Below are positions 18,901-25,893 of a DNA stretch of 58,508 nucleotides, in pieces. Source of the DNA: Lysobacteraceae bacterium PS02065 (GTDB lineage Bacteria > Pseudomonadota > Gammaproteobacteria > Xanthomonadales > Rhodanobacteraceae). Positions within the stretch are counted from its first letter, which is position 1. Every line of letters begins with the position of its first letter. The stretch covers positions 1-58,508 of the forward strand of contig JASCPI010000032.1 in NCBI GenBank assembly GCA_029959555.1, read 5' to 3'. The position numbers and the translations under genes were made by a program. The notes beneath the pieces were generated by a model that saw only the letters and a list, made by a program, of their open reading frames with translations, made no database searches and was not told the DNA's origin.

Positions 18901-20059
18901 CCGTGCCGCGTTCCCGCTCCAGGACGTCGAGCCGCGCGATCGCCTCGTCGCGATCCTTTTCCAGCGCACCGGCGTAACCGACTGCCTTGTCGCGGTCGTG
19001 CTCGAGTGTCCCGGCATGCGCGGCAGCGCGCTCGAGGCTTTGCTCGATCCGCTCCGCGTGGGCGGTCGCCTCGGCGATGCGTGCGTCACGCAGCGCCAGT
19101 TCGGTATCGAACCGTTCGGACATCTGAGCGCGTTCGGTCTCGTGCCGCCGCAGGCCGGCCTCGGCACGCTCGCGTACATCGTTCAGCTCGCGCTCGCTGC
19201 CCGCGACGCAGGCACCGAGAAGATCCTCGGCCGCCACGACGGCCTGTGTGGCCGCGTCGAAGGCCGGCAGAAGCGCATCGGGATCGACGACCGCCTGCTG
19301 CAGGCCGGCGTGGACGCTGCGGCAGACGCGGCCGATGGCGCTGTCCGGCGCATCGTGCGTGTCGCGGTCGCGGGGCTCGCGGTCGAGGAAGGCCTCGATG
19401 TGCTCGTCGGAAAGCCCCGCATTCGGCCACGCGATGCCGAGCTGGCGGCCGACGCGCGCGAACGTCGCACGCCAGTCGGCCATGACCTCGTCGAACGCGA
19501 CGAACGAGCGCACCGCGCCACGCGTGTTCTTTTCCGCGGCGAGCACGTAGCGAAGCCAGACGGCGACGCCCTGCGCATGCGGCAACGCGCGGCCGCTGCC
19601 GAGGCGGCGTTCGCGCACTTCGAGCGACCGCGCCACGGCGTCGGGCGAACGGAACGGCAGCACGAAACGCGACTCGATCGACGACTCGCGCAGCGCCTGC
19701 CGCCAGAGCGGCAGGAACAGCGTGATGCGCGGATCCTTGAGCACGAACAGCGATGCCTGCGGATACTCCCCGGCGAGGAGTTCGCGCATGCGGATGATCC
19801 ACGGTCGCGCGGCGGCGCTGTCGAACCAGCCCGGCGCGATGCCGAGCGGCGAGTAGATGTCGGAATCGAGCTCGGCGAGCAGCTCGTTGTGCAGCGCCTG
19901 GACGGCGCGCGATTCCCAGTGGCCGTGCTCGTTGCCGATGCCGGCCGGAATCAGGTCGTCGGCGACATCGGCCCCGAGGAGGTTGACGATGCGGGTGATC
20001 GCCGAGGTGCCGCTGCGGTGCATGCCCGCGACGACGATCGCTGTTCTTGCCGCTCCCAT
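15917..20059 (-). CDS. Sulfotransferase / coiled-coil / GT-A / GT-B multidomain fusion protein
   Basis: A single uninterrupted 1380-residue protein. Residues 5-250 are a sulfotransferase-like P-loop domain: GMHRSGTSA binds the PAPS 5'-phosphosulfate, and the LKDPR and FRSP motifs follow. Residues 285-515 are a coiled coil of about a dozen 14-residue repeats of the form SLExERDxAxxYA. Residues 525-800 are a GT-A nucleotide-sugar transferase domain with the metal-binding D-x-D in YLDPD at 625-627. Residues 805-930 are a linker domain (F-x-R-F-x-x-G-x-P-I). Residues 1014-1380 are a GT4-type GT-B domain with the E-x7-E motif E1265/E1273 in EGLGLGMAE. It has no signal peptide or TM helix, so it is probably cytoplasmic and may act at the membrane. 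It likely builds and sulfates a surface glycan. ATG 20059 was taken over the adjacent upstream TTG. Confidence 0.85.
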   Translation of the reverse strand: MGAARTAIVVAGMHRSGTSAITRIVNLLGADVADDLIPAGIGNEHGHWESRAVQALHNELLAELDSDIYSPLGIAPGWFDSAAARPWIIRMRELLAGEYPQASLFVLKDPRITLFLPLWRQALRESSIESRFVLPFRSPDAVARSLEVRERRLGSGRALPHAQGVAVWLRYVLAAEKNTRGAVRSFVAFDEVMADWRATFARVGRQLGIAWPNAGLSDEHIEAFLDREPRDRDTHDAPDSAIGRVCRSVHAGLQQAVVDPDALLPAFDAATQAVVAAEDLLGACVAGSERELNDVRERAEAGLRRHETERAQMSERFDTELALRDARIAEATAHAERIEQSLERAAAHAGTLEHDRDKAVGYAGALEKDRDEAIARLDVLERERGTATDYAKSIERERDTAIAYATSLEQERDTANDYAASLEKERDKANDYAASLEKERDTSIGYTTSLRQERDAAIDCVTSLTRERDTAIEYASSLEHDRDRAVEYAGSLKRSRDEAVRYAQSLERARSEAAQRGGVEPIVHPSVFFTIVSRNYLAYALTLMQSVAEHHPDAPRYLILADREQGDPTLVDAPFTTIPAEALALPDFDAFAFRYTIMEFNTAIKPYAFAELRRRHPGVGIVYLDPDILVVEPLVEVEAAFANGALAVLTPHLLDPIHDDRHPGERAILGSGTYNCGFVAIGSHVEAERLVAWWADRLEFGAVSDIAAGLFTDQKWVDLVPGLFPDVHILRDEGYNLAYWNLSQRPVSRRAGRWHAAERPLAFVHFSGVDLDRPARFSKHQDRHTQATIGQLRPLYARYLALLEANGHAEHRAKPYAFGRFADGEPICDPVRAVYRRYFDKGASQAQRRPYSMDRRLYDLPCDELPDRGDAPITRLMYAVWSMRSDVRKVFDIGRAEGRDGFIRWFVRAAGPEMGIPARHLEPVHRALAGRPAEGEQDRQDPKWRSAPGPLRRLGSASLDLINWSCRFRPVLRLYAAIPESTRHRLRHRLERMAFAARPASSLPGSSEDDTPGINLVGYAHGEFGVAEILRRHAHTLQEGSVPFVVRNFDVGVASRQGDRSMQALLSETCRHDVNLFCINADQMPVAREHLGDAVFGGRYNIGCWFWELEKFPEAWHGAADLVDEIWVTSAFVRDAVAACTSKPVHIVPVALAVEVPADVSRAAFGLPDDSFVCLFSFDFNSFATRKNAQGAIAAFRRAFADGRRDVRLIVKTTNGERHPEALRALVDAAGGDERIEVRDGFLDRAAMWTLQACCDAYVSLHRSEGLGLGMAECMLLGKPVVATAYSGNLAFMDAHNSCVVGYTLVPVNEGEYPAWEGQYWAEPDLDEAAAHLRRLADDPDYASRIGERAQASAREHFSTQASLAAIEARLADIRERRLS
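18526..19009 (-). repeat. 42-bp tandem repeat array encoding the 14-residue coiled-coil repeats
   Basis: About 11-12 units of 42 bp (two heptads each). Units at 18739-18776 and 18781-18818 are identical over 38 bases, which shows recent unit duplication. The remaining units are degenerate in the protein but keep E/D-R-D and Y-A. The array forms the spacer between the sulfotransferase and glycosyltransferase halves. Confidence 0.85.
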
Positions 20060-20089
20060 CAACCGCCCACCCTCGCCTCGTGCGCGGCG

Positions 20090-20095
20090 AGTCTA
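20090..20095 (-). promoter_or_regulatory. Putative -10 element TAGACT upstream of the glycosyltransferase fusion
   Basis: On the minus strand GTAGACTCGC lies 31 bases before the ATG at 20059. The same ten bases occur upstream of sodC (43798-43803). No clear -35. Confidence 0.4.
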
Positions 20096-20165
20096 CTGTG
20101 GAGGCCGATCGGCGAGGATGAACGGACGCGCCGCCTCGACGCGCTCCACTCCGCGTGCGGACGGC

Positions 20166-21116
20166 TCATGCGTTCAGGATCGCGCGGAAGTAGCGGATCG
20201 TCTTGTCGAGACCCTCGTCCAGCGACACCGCGGGTCGCCAGCCGAGCGCCTGCATGGCGAGCCCGATGTCGGGCCGGCGTACGCGCGGATCGTCCGGCGG
20301 CAGCGCGAGGTGAACGACACGCGAGGTGCTGCCGCTGAGCCGGATCACGCGTTCGGCGAGCTCGCGCATGCTCAGTTCGGCCGGATTGCCGACGTTGACG
20401 GGGCCGGTGAATCCGGCGGGCGAGTCCATCGCGGCCAGCAATGCGGCGATCATGTCGTCGACATGGCAGAACGAGCGCGTCTGGCTGCCGTCGCCGTACA
20501 GCGTGACGTCGTCGCCGCGCAAGGCCTGGACGATGAAGTTGCTGACGACGCGGCCGTCGTCGACGTACATGCGCGGGCCGTAGGTGTTGAAGATCCGCAC
20601 GACCTTGATCTCGAGGCCATGCTGCCGGTGGTAGTCGAAGAACAGCGTCTCGGCGCAGCGCTTGCCTTCGTTGTAGCAGCTGCGCAGGCCGACCGGATTG
20701 ACCCGGCCCCAGTAGCCCTCGTGCTGCGGATGCATCTCGGGATCGCCGTAGACCTCGCTGGTCGAGGCCTGCAGGATTCGCGCACGCCGGCGTTCGGCGA
20801 GGGCGAGCATGTTCATCGCGCCGAGCACGCAGGTGCGCGTCGTCTGCACGGGATCGTTCTGGTAATGCACCGGCGAGGCCGGACAGGCGAGATTGAAAAT
20901 GCGCTCGACGTCGACGTCGATCGGCACCGTGACGTCGTGATGCAGCAGTTCGAAGCGCGGATGCGCGAGCAGCGGCGCGATGTTGTCGCGCGTGCCGGTG
21001 TGGAAATTGTCCAGGCAGACCACGTGGTCACCACGCCGGATCAGCGCGTCGCACAGGTGGGATCCGAGGAAACCGGCGCCGCCGGTCACCAGTGTTCTGC
21101 GCCCTCCCGTCCCCAT
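20166..21116 (-). CDS. UDP-glucuronate decarboxylase-like NAD-dependent SDR epimerase (UDP-xylose synthase type)
   Basis: A 316-residue extended SDR. The Rossmann motif GGAGFLGSH is at about residues 12-20, LDNFHTG follows strand 2, and the catalytic pair lies in the Y-x-x-x-K motif YNEGK near 148-152. [10 protein letters not shown] and [14 protein letters not shown] complete the family pattern. Length and sequence are close to bacterial UXS, which converts UDP-glucuronate to UDP-xylose; dTDP-glucose dehydratase-type relatives are the main alternative. The start MGTGGRR was chosen because the Rossmann strand follows at once; the open frame upstream has no support. It lies next to two glycosyltransferase loci and could supply their sugar donor. 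Confidence 0.85.
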   Translation of the reverse strand: MGTGGRRTLVTGGAGFLGSHLCDALIRRGDHVVCLDNFHTGTRDNIAPLLAHPRFELLHHDVTVPIDVDVERIFNLACPASPVHYQNDPVQTTRTCVLGAMNMLALAERRRARILQASTSEVYGDPEMHPQHEGYWGRVNPVGLRSCYNEGKRCAETLFFDYHRQHGLEIKVVRIFNTYGPRMYVDDGRVVSNFIVQALRGDDVTLYGDGSQTRSFCHVDDMIAALLAAMDSPAGFTGPVNVGNPAELSMRELAERVIRLSGSTSRVVHLALPPDDPRVRRPDIGLAMQALGWRPAVSLDEGLDKTIRYFRAILNA

Positions 21117-21260
21117 CGGGTGCCCCGTCCAGACCGTGTGCGTGAGTGCCCAGCCCTGCCGCCGCGATGCGTCGGATCGCGACCGATGGCTGGCGCGACC
21201 GCGGCAATGACCGCTTCGGACAAGGGTCGGGGGAGGTTTTCGGCTCGCACCCGGCCGCAC

Positions 21261-21266
21261 AACATA
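21261..21266 (-). promoter_or_regulatory. Possible -10 element TATGTT for the UXS-like gene
   Basis: GCTATGTTGTGCGGC on the minus strand resembles the GCTATGCTGCACGC sequences before 34111 and 51561. It would give a leader of about 140 bases. Weak evidence. Confidence 0.25.
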
Positions 21267-21294
21267 GCAAGGCCACCGGAACCTGTCGATCCGC

Positions 21295-21300
21295 TAAGCT
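21295..21300 (+). promoter_or_regulatory. Putative -10 element TAAGCT of the GT-C/UbiA/GT2 operon
   Basis: CGCTAAGCT lies 25 bases before the ATG at 21326. It is identical in its core to the elements at 2537 and 35101 (minus). Confidence 0.4.
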
Positions 21301-21325
21301 TGAACACCCCACGCCCACGCCGCCC

Positions 21326-24076
21326 ATGACGAACGCCGTGCGACACCTGCGCCGCTCGCGCCTGCAGTCGATCGTCGCACCGCTGCTCCTGGCCCTGGCC
21401 TGCCTGCTCGTCTACAACGCGAACCTGCGCCAGATCGGCGCCGGCGACACCGTGTACGCGCGCTACCTGCCGCTGATGCTGTGGCACCACGGCACGCTCG
21501 TGCCCGGCGAGCACACGCGCCTGTTCGCGCACGGCCATCCGCTCGAATACCCGCGTTACCGGCCGGCCAACGACGAAGGCAAGGCGGTCTACCACGAGCC
21601 GACCGCCTACTGGCTCACGCGCACGCGCGAGCACGACTCGGCCTCGTTCTACCCGGTGGTCACGCCGCTGCTCGTGGCACCGCTGTACGCACCCGCGGCG
21701 CTCTGGCTCGACATGCACGGCTGGGAACAGCCACAGGTCGATCGCGTCGCGGAGCTCATGGAGAAGCTCGCCGCGTCGCTGCTCGCCGCGGCCGCCAGCG
21801 TCCTCGTGTTCCTGCTGCTGCGTCGCGAACGCAACCCGTGGGCGTTGCCGCTCGCGCTCGCGTTCGCGTTCGGTACGAACACCTGGATGATCTCGAGCCA
21901 GGCGCTGTGGCAGCACGGGACCGGCGAGCTGCTGATCGCGCTCGCCTTGCTGCTGGCCTTCGCGCCGGCGAATGCGATACGCCTGGTGCTGCTCGGCGCG
22001 GTCTGCGTCCTCGTCGCCGCCAATCGTCCGCCCGATGCCCTGATCGCCGCGGCGATCGGCGGCTTCGTCGTGTGGCGGCAATGGCGCGACGCGATCTGGC
22101 TGATCGCGGGCGCCGTCGTGCCGCTGGCCGCACTGCTGGCCTACAACGTCGGCTTCATGGGGCATCTCGCCGGCGGCTACGGCGTGGTGAAGCCTCCCGC
22201 CAACTTCCTGCAGGCCGACTGGTCCGGTCTGGCCGGTCTGCTGGTCAGTCCGGCCCGCGGCCTGCTCGTCTTCTCGCCGTTCCTCGCCTTCGTCGTCGTC
22301 GGCCTGATCCAGCGCCTGCGCTCGCGCGATACGCGGGCGCCCGCCTTGCTGCTGACGCTCGCGGTGATCGGGCAGCTCGTGCTGTACGCGCAGGGCGACT
22401 GGCGTGCCGGCACCTCGTGGGGGCCGCGCTGGCTCACCGACATGCTGCCGGTGCTGGTGTGGATGCTCGCGCCCACCCCGCTCGTACTGCGGCCACTCGC
22501 CCGCGGCGTGTTCGTGGCGACGATCGCATTCTCGGTCGGCGTGCAGGCCGTCGGCGCGTTCTGGTACACGAAGACCAGCGACGAACGCGTGTTCGCGGGA
22601 GACCCGGCATCGATGCGCGGCGCATGGGATGTCGGCAACCTTCCGTTCGTGACCGAGCTTCGCCAGCCGCGCGCGGCCGGCGAGCTGCTGTGCGATGCGG
22701 CGGGTACGATCGACGTGATCGGATCCACGCGCCTGCCCTCCGACGGTGGCGTGCCCGTCCTCGAACCCGGCAGTGTGCTCGAGGGCTGGGCCATGGCCTG
22801 CGCGCGCACGCCGGCGCAGGTGCTCCTGCTCGTGAACGGCGTGGTCGTCGGCACGACGACCGACTTCCTGCCGCGTCCCGATGTCGACGAGGCCATGGGC
22901 ACGCGCACGCCGACCGGATGGCGCATCACGGCGAGCCTGTGGGGTGTCGCGCCGGGCGAGCAGGTCCTGCAGCTCGCGCTGCGCGTCGAACCGCGCAGCG
23001 ATTTCCGCATCGTGCGCGAGCAGCGTGTGATCGTGCGCGCACAGCCGCCCGCGGACACCGATGCGGCCTCGACGCCGCCGGCATCCGCCGCGACGCTCGA
23101 GTCGATGGCGGCACGCGCGGTCGAACGGCTGCGCGAACACCAGACCGACGACGGTGCCTGGCTCACCGCGCACACGACCAGCACCCGCCACGAGGCGCAG
23201 CAGCCGGAGCTCAACACGTTCCTGACCTCGACGCTGGTCGACCTGCTCGACCCCGTCGCTCACGCACATGACCTCGACGCGATGCTCGATCGCGCACGCG
23301 CTCACCTCGCCGCGCAGATCGAGGGCGACGGACTCGTGCGTTACCACGGGCTGCCGGATGCCCCAGGGATCGGCACGCTGGGCTGCGCGATCACGCCGGA
23401 CAGCGACGACACGGCGCTCGCGTGGCGCATCGCCCGGCCCACGGCCGACGATCCGCGGCGGCAGCCGATGCTGGACATGCTCGCGCGCTACCGCGACGCA
23501 CGCGGCCTGCATCGCACCTGGCTGGCGCAGCGCAAGGATTACCGTTGCCTCGATCCCGGCAGCGATCCGAACCCGACCGACCTCGCGATCCAGCTTCACG
23601 TCTACCTGATGCTGCGCGAGCTCGATCCGCCGGCGGGACAAGCCTTGTGCCGCGCCTTGCAGCGCGCGATCCGCGACGAGGACATCTGGGTCTACTACGC
23701 GAAGTCGGCGCTGCTGCCCTACCTGCGCATCGCCGAACTGCAGCACCGCGACTGCCCGCTGCCGCTGCCTGCCGAGCGGCTCGCGCTTCCGGCCGCGGGC
23801 CAGGGCATCTGGAGCGAAGCCGTGCACGCGCTCGTCGAACTCGAGGCGTCTCGCGGCAACGACGAGGTGCAGCTCATCGCGCAACGCGTCCTGGCGCGGC
23901 TCGGTGCCGACGATTTCGCGCTGCTGCGCCAGTCGCCGCCACTGCTGTACCACAACGACCTCAGCGCGACGGTGCGGCGCTACTACTGGTCGGAGGATGT
24001 CGGCTACGCGCTCTGGTTGCGGCTCCGCGCGGCTGCGGGCGTCGTCGCGACACCGCCTTCGCAACCCGCACCGTGA
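21326..24076 (+). CDS. GT-C-like polytopic membrane protein fused to an alpha/alpha-toroid (prenyltransferase/cyclase-like) domain
   Basis: A protein of 916 residues. The N-terminal half has about eleven TM helices. Its first outer loop reads GAGDTVYARYLPLM and a late loop reads TSWGPRWLTDMLPVL, the pattern of a GT-C-like family that uses polyprenyl-phosphate sugars. Residues about 430-585 form a beta-rich soluble segment. Residues about 590-900 are helical, with repeats such as MAARAVERLREHQTDDGAW, TDLAIQLHVYLMLREL and WVYYAKSALLPYL. They resemble the alpha/alpha barrel of terpenoid cyclases and protein prenyltransferase beta subunits. No DxDD cyclase motif is obvious, so the toroid may bind rather than catalyse. 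Its stop overlaps the UbiA start (TGATG), and a GT2 gene follows: an apparent three-gene operon. The precise substrate is unknown. Confidence 0.75.
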   Translation: MTNAVRHLRRSRLQSIVAPLLLALACLLVYNANLRQIGAGDTVYARYLPLMLWHHGTLVPGEHTRLFAHGHPLEYPRYRPANDEGKAVYHEPTAYWLTRTREHDSASFYPVVTPLLVAPLYAPAALWLDMHGWEQPQVDRVAELMEKLAASLLAAAASVLVFLLLRRERNPWALPLALAFAFGTNTWMISSQALWQHGTGELLIALALLLAFAPANAIRLVLLGAVCVLVAANRPPDALIAAAIGGFVVWRQWRDAIWLIAGAVVPLAALLAYNVGFMGHLAGGYGVVKPPANFLQADWSGLAGLLVSPARGLLVFSPFLAFVVVGLIQRLRSRDTRAPALLLTLAVIGQLVLYAQGDWRAGTSWGPRWLTDMLPVLVWMLAPTPLVLRPLARGVFVATIAFSVGVQAVGAFWYTKTSDERVFAGDPASMRGAWDVGNLPFVTELRQPRAAGELLCDAAGTIDVIGSTRLPSDGGVPVLEPGSVLEGWAMACARTPAQVLLLVNGVVVGTTTDFLPRPDVDEAMGTRTPTGWRITASLWGVAPGEQVLQLALRVEPRSDFRIVREQRVIVRAQPPADTDAASTPPASAATLESMAARAVERLREHQTDDGAWLTAHTTSTRHEAQQPELNTFLTSTLVDLLDPVAHAHDLDAMLDRARAHLAAQIEGDGLVRYHGLPDAPGIGTLGCAITPDSDDTALAWRIARPTADDPRRQPMLDMLARYRDARGLHRTWLAQRKDYRCLDPGSDPNPTDLAIQLHVYLMLRELDPPAGQALCRALQRAIRDEDIWVYYAKSALLPYLRIAELQHRDCPLPLPAERLALPAAGQGIWSEAVHALVELEASRGNDEVQLIAQRVLARLGADDFALLRQSPPLLYHNDLSATVRRYYWSEDVGYALWLRLRAAAGVVATPPSQPAP

Positions 24077-24951
24077 TGGCGACGTCGCTGCGGCAGGTCG
24101 CACGCATCGCCGGCCACTTCGCGTCCACGCGGGCGCTCGAGGTGGCCGCGCTGCAGGCCTCGCCGTTCCTCGGCATCGTGCTCGGCGGAGTCGTCCCCGA
24201 GCGCGACGGCATCGTCGCACCTGGCCTGCTCATGCTCGGCAGCGCCGCGCTCACGGCGCACATCTTCGTGTTCAACGACTGGGCCGGCTACGAGAGCGAC
24301 CTCCGCGATCCGCTGCGCGCGCCGCACGTGTTCAGTCGCCACGGCATCCTCCGGCGCGAGGTCGCCTGGACGTCGGCGATCCTGCTCGCCGTGGCCCTCG
24401 CCGCGTTCGCGGCGGTCGGCATGGCGACTCTGCTCATCGGCGCGCTGATCGCCGCGCTCGGCTTCCTCTACTCGGGTTCGCCGCGGCTCGGCAAGCGCAC
24501 GCCGATCGCCTCGTCGCTCAATCACCTGGCCGGAGGCACGCTGCACTTCCTGCTCGGCTACACGCTGGTCCATCCACTCGACGCGCGCGGATTCTGGATC
24601 GGCCTGTTCTTCGGCCTCGTGTTCACGGCCGGCCATCTCAACCAGGAAGTCCGCGACCACGACGGCGATCGGCTCAACGGCATCCGCACGAACGCCGTCG
24701 TGTTCGGCAGCCGCCGCACCTTCCTCGCCAGCCTCGCCACCTTCACGGCCGCCTACGCGATGCTCACCGTGCTGGCCGCACTCGGCAGCCTGCCGAGGCT
24801 GCTGCTGTGGAGTCCGGCCGCATGGCTCGTGCACCTCGCGTGGTCCATGCAGGTGCTGCGGCGCGGACCCGGCTTCGAGACCGCGCAATGGATGCAGCGA
24901 CGCTACCGCGGCCTGTTCGCGCTCGTCGCCCTCGCGATGCTGGCAGGATGA
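24076..24951 (+). CDS. UbiA-family prenyltransferase
   Basis: A 291-residue membrane protein with about eight TM helices. Two aspartate-rich motifs of UbiA enzymes are visible: NDWAGYESD near residue 66, matching the first N-D-x-x-x-x-x-x-D motif, and EVRDHDGDRLNG near 197, matching the second. These bind Mg2+ and the prenyl diphosphate. The family transfers prenyl groups to aromatic or sugar-phosphate acceptors. The neighbouring GT-C-like and DPM1-like genes make a polyprenyl-linked sugar or lipid pathway more likely than ubiquinone synthesis, but this is inference. The ATG overlaps the previous stop by one base, a coupled arrangement. Confidence 0.85.
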   Translation: MATSLRQVARIAGHFASTRALEVAALQASPFLGIVLGGVVPERDGIVAPGLLMLGSAALTAHIFVFNDWAGYESDLRDPLRAPHVFSRHGILRREVAWTSAILLAVALAAFAAVGMATLLIGALIAALGFLYSGSPRLGKRTPIASSLNHLAGGTLHFLLGYTLVHPLDARGFWIGLFFGLVFTAGHLNQEVRDHDGDRLNGIRTNAVVFGSRRTFLASLATFTAAYAMLTVLAALGSLPRLLLWSPAAWLVHLAWSMQVLRRGPGFETAQWMQRRYRGLFALVALAMLAG

Positions 24952-25001
24952 CCGGGCACCATGCCGGCGATGACCATGCGCAGTGCATCCAAGGAGCGAG
25001 C

Positions 25002-25775
25002 ATGAAGCTGTCGGTGGTGATTCCTTGCTACAACGAGAGGGACACCTTGCGTACCCTCGTCGAGGCCGTGCGCGTATCGCCTTGCACGCCGGACGAGATC
25101 ATCGTCGTCGACGACGGCTCGACCGACGGCACGCGCGCGATCCTCGACACGGAGATCGCGCCACTCGTGCAACGCGTCATCCTCCACGAAGCCAATCAGG
25201 GCAAGGGCGCCGCGCTGCGCACCGGCATCGGCGCCGCGACCGGCGACATCGTGATCATCCAGGACGCCGACCTCGAGTACGACCCGAACGAGTATCCCGT
25301 GCTCGTCGAACCGATCCGCGCGGGACGTGCCGACGTCGTCTACGGCACACGCTTCGGCGCCGGACGATCGCCAAGCATGTTCCTGCGCCAGCGCGTCGCC
25401 AACCGCGTGCTCACGCGCCTGTCGAACCTGTTCACCGGCCTGCGGCTCACGGACATGGAGACCTGCTACAAGGTGTTCCGCCGCGAGATCGTGCAGGCCA
25501 TCCGCATCGAGGAAGACCGCTTCGGCTTCGAGCCCGAGATCACGGCCAAGATCGCGCGCACGGGATGCCGCGTCCACGAAGTGCCGATCTCCTACCGCGG
25601 CCGCAGCTACGCCGAGGGCAAGAAGATCGGCTGGAAGGACGGCGTGCGCGCGATCCTTTGCATCGCGAAGTACAGCCCGCCGCTGTACGCGAGCCTGCGC
25701 GACCGTCTGGCCGCGAGACTGCGTGGGGGTTCGAGTCGACGACCGGTGGCCGACGCGGACGACGGCCCGGCCTGA
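25002..25775 (+). CDS. GT2 family glycosyltransferase, DPM1/polyprenyl-phosphate type
   Basis: A 257-residue GT-A enzyme. It begins MKLSVVIPCYNE, has VVDDGSTDGT for nucleotide binding, QDADLEYDP as the D-x-D metal site and a YGTRF-x-x-G-R motif. These are typical of polyprenyl-phosphate mannose/glucose synthases. It lacks C-terminal TM helices, as in the soluble DPM1 class that works with membrane partners. AAGGAG lies 5 bases upstream of the ATG. It is third in the operon, 50 bases after the UbiA gene, and would load a sugar on polyprenyl phosphate for the GT-C-like protein at 21326. Confidence 0.88.
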   Translation: MKLSVVIPCYNERDTLRTLVEAVRVSPCTPDEIIVVDDGSTDGTRAILDTEIAPLVQRVILHEANQGKGAALRTGIGAATGDIVIIQDADLEYDPNEYPVLVEPIRAGRADVVYGTRFGAGRSPSMFLRQRVANRVLTRLSNLFTGLRLTDMETCYKVFRREIVQAIRIEEDRFGFEPEITAKIARTGCRVHEVPISYRGRSYAEGKKIGWKDGVRAILCIAKYSPPLYASLRDRLAARLRGGSSRRPVADADDGPA

Positions 25776-25863
25776 TCGGGTCGGCTGCATCCTGGACAGG
25801 CCTCATCGCGCAGGCCTGCCACCGTGGCGAACGACGCGCCAACTCGTCCCGGCAGCCTCGCGT

Positions 25864-25869
25864 TAAACT
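25864..25869 (+). promoter_or_regulatory. Putative -10 element TAAACT of mutS
   Basis: GCGTTAAACTGCGCGCC lies 24 bases before the TTG start. The TAAACT-GCGCG arrangement resembles TATGCT-GCACG and TAGACT-GCGCG before other genes here. Confidence 0.4.
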
Positions 25870-25893
25870 GCGCGCCCCGCCGAGGTGCCCGCA

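Noticed and set aside
18526..19009. Regularly spaced repeats that might suggest a CRISPR array
   Set aside because: Units are contiguous 42-bp in-frame coding repeats without spacers inside a coiled-coil region.
21086..24220. About 1040-codon minus-strand frame opposite the GT-C/toroid gene
   Set aside because: The plus strand encodes TM helices and family motifs; the antisense product is low-complexity and charged.
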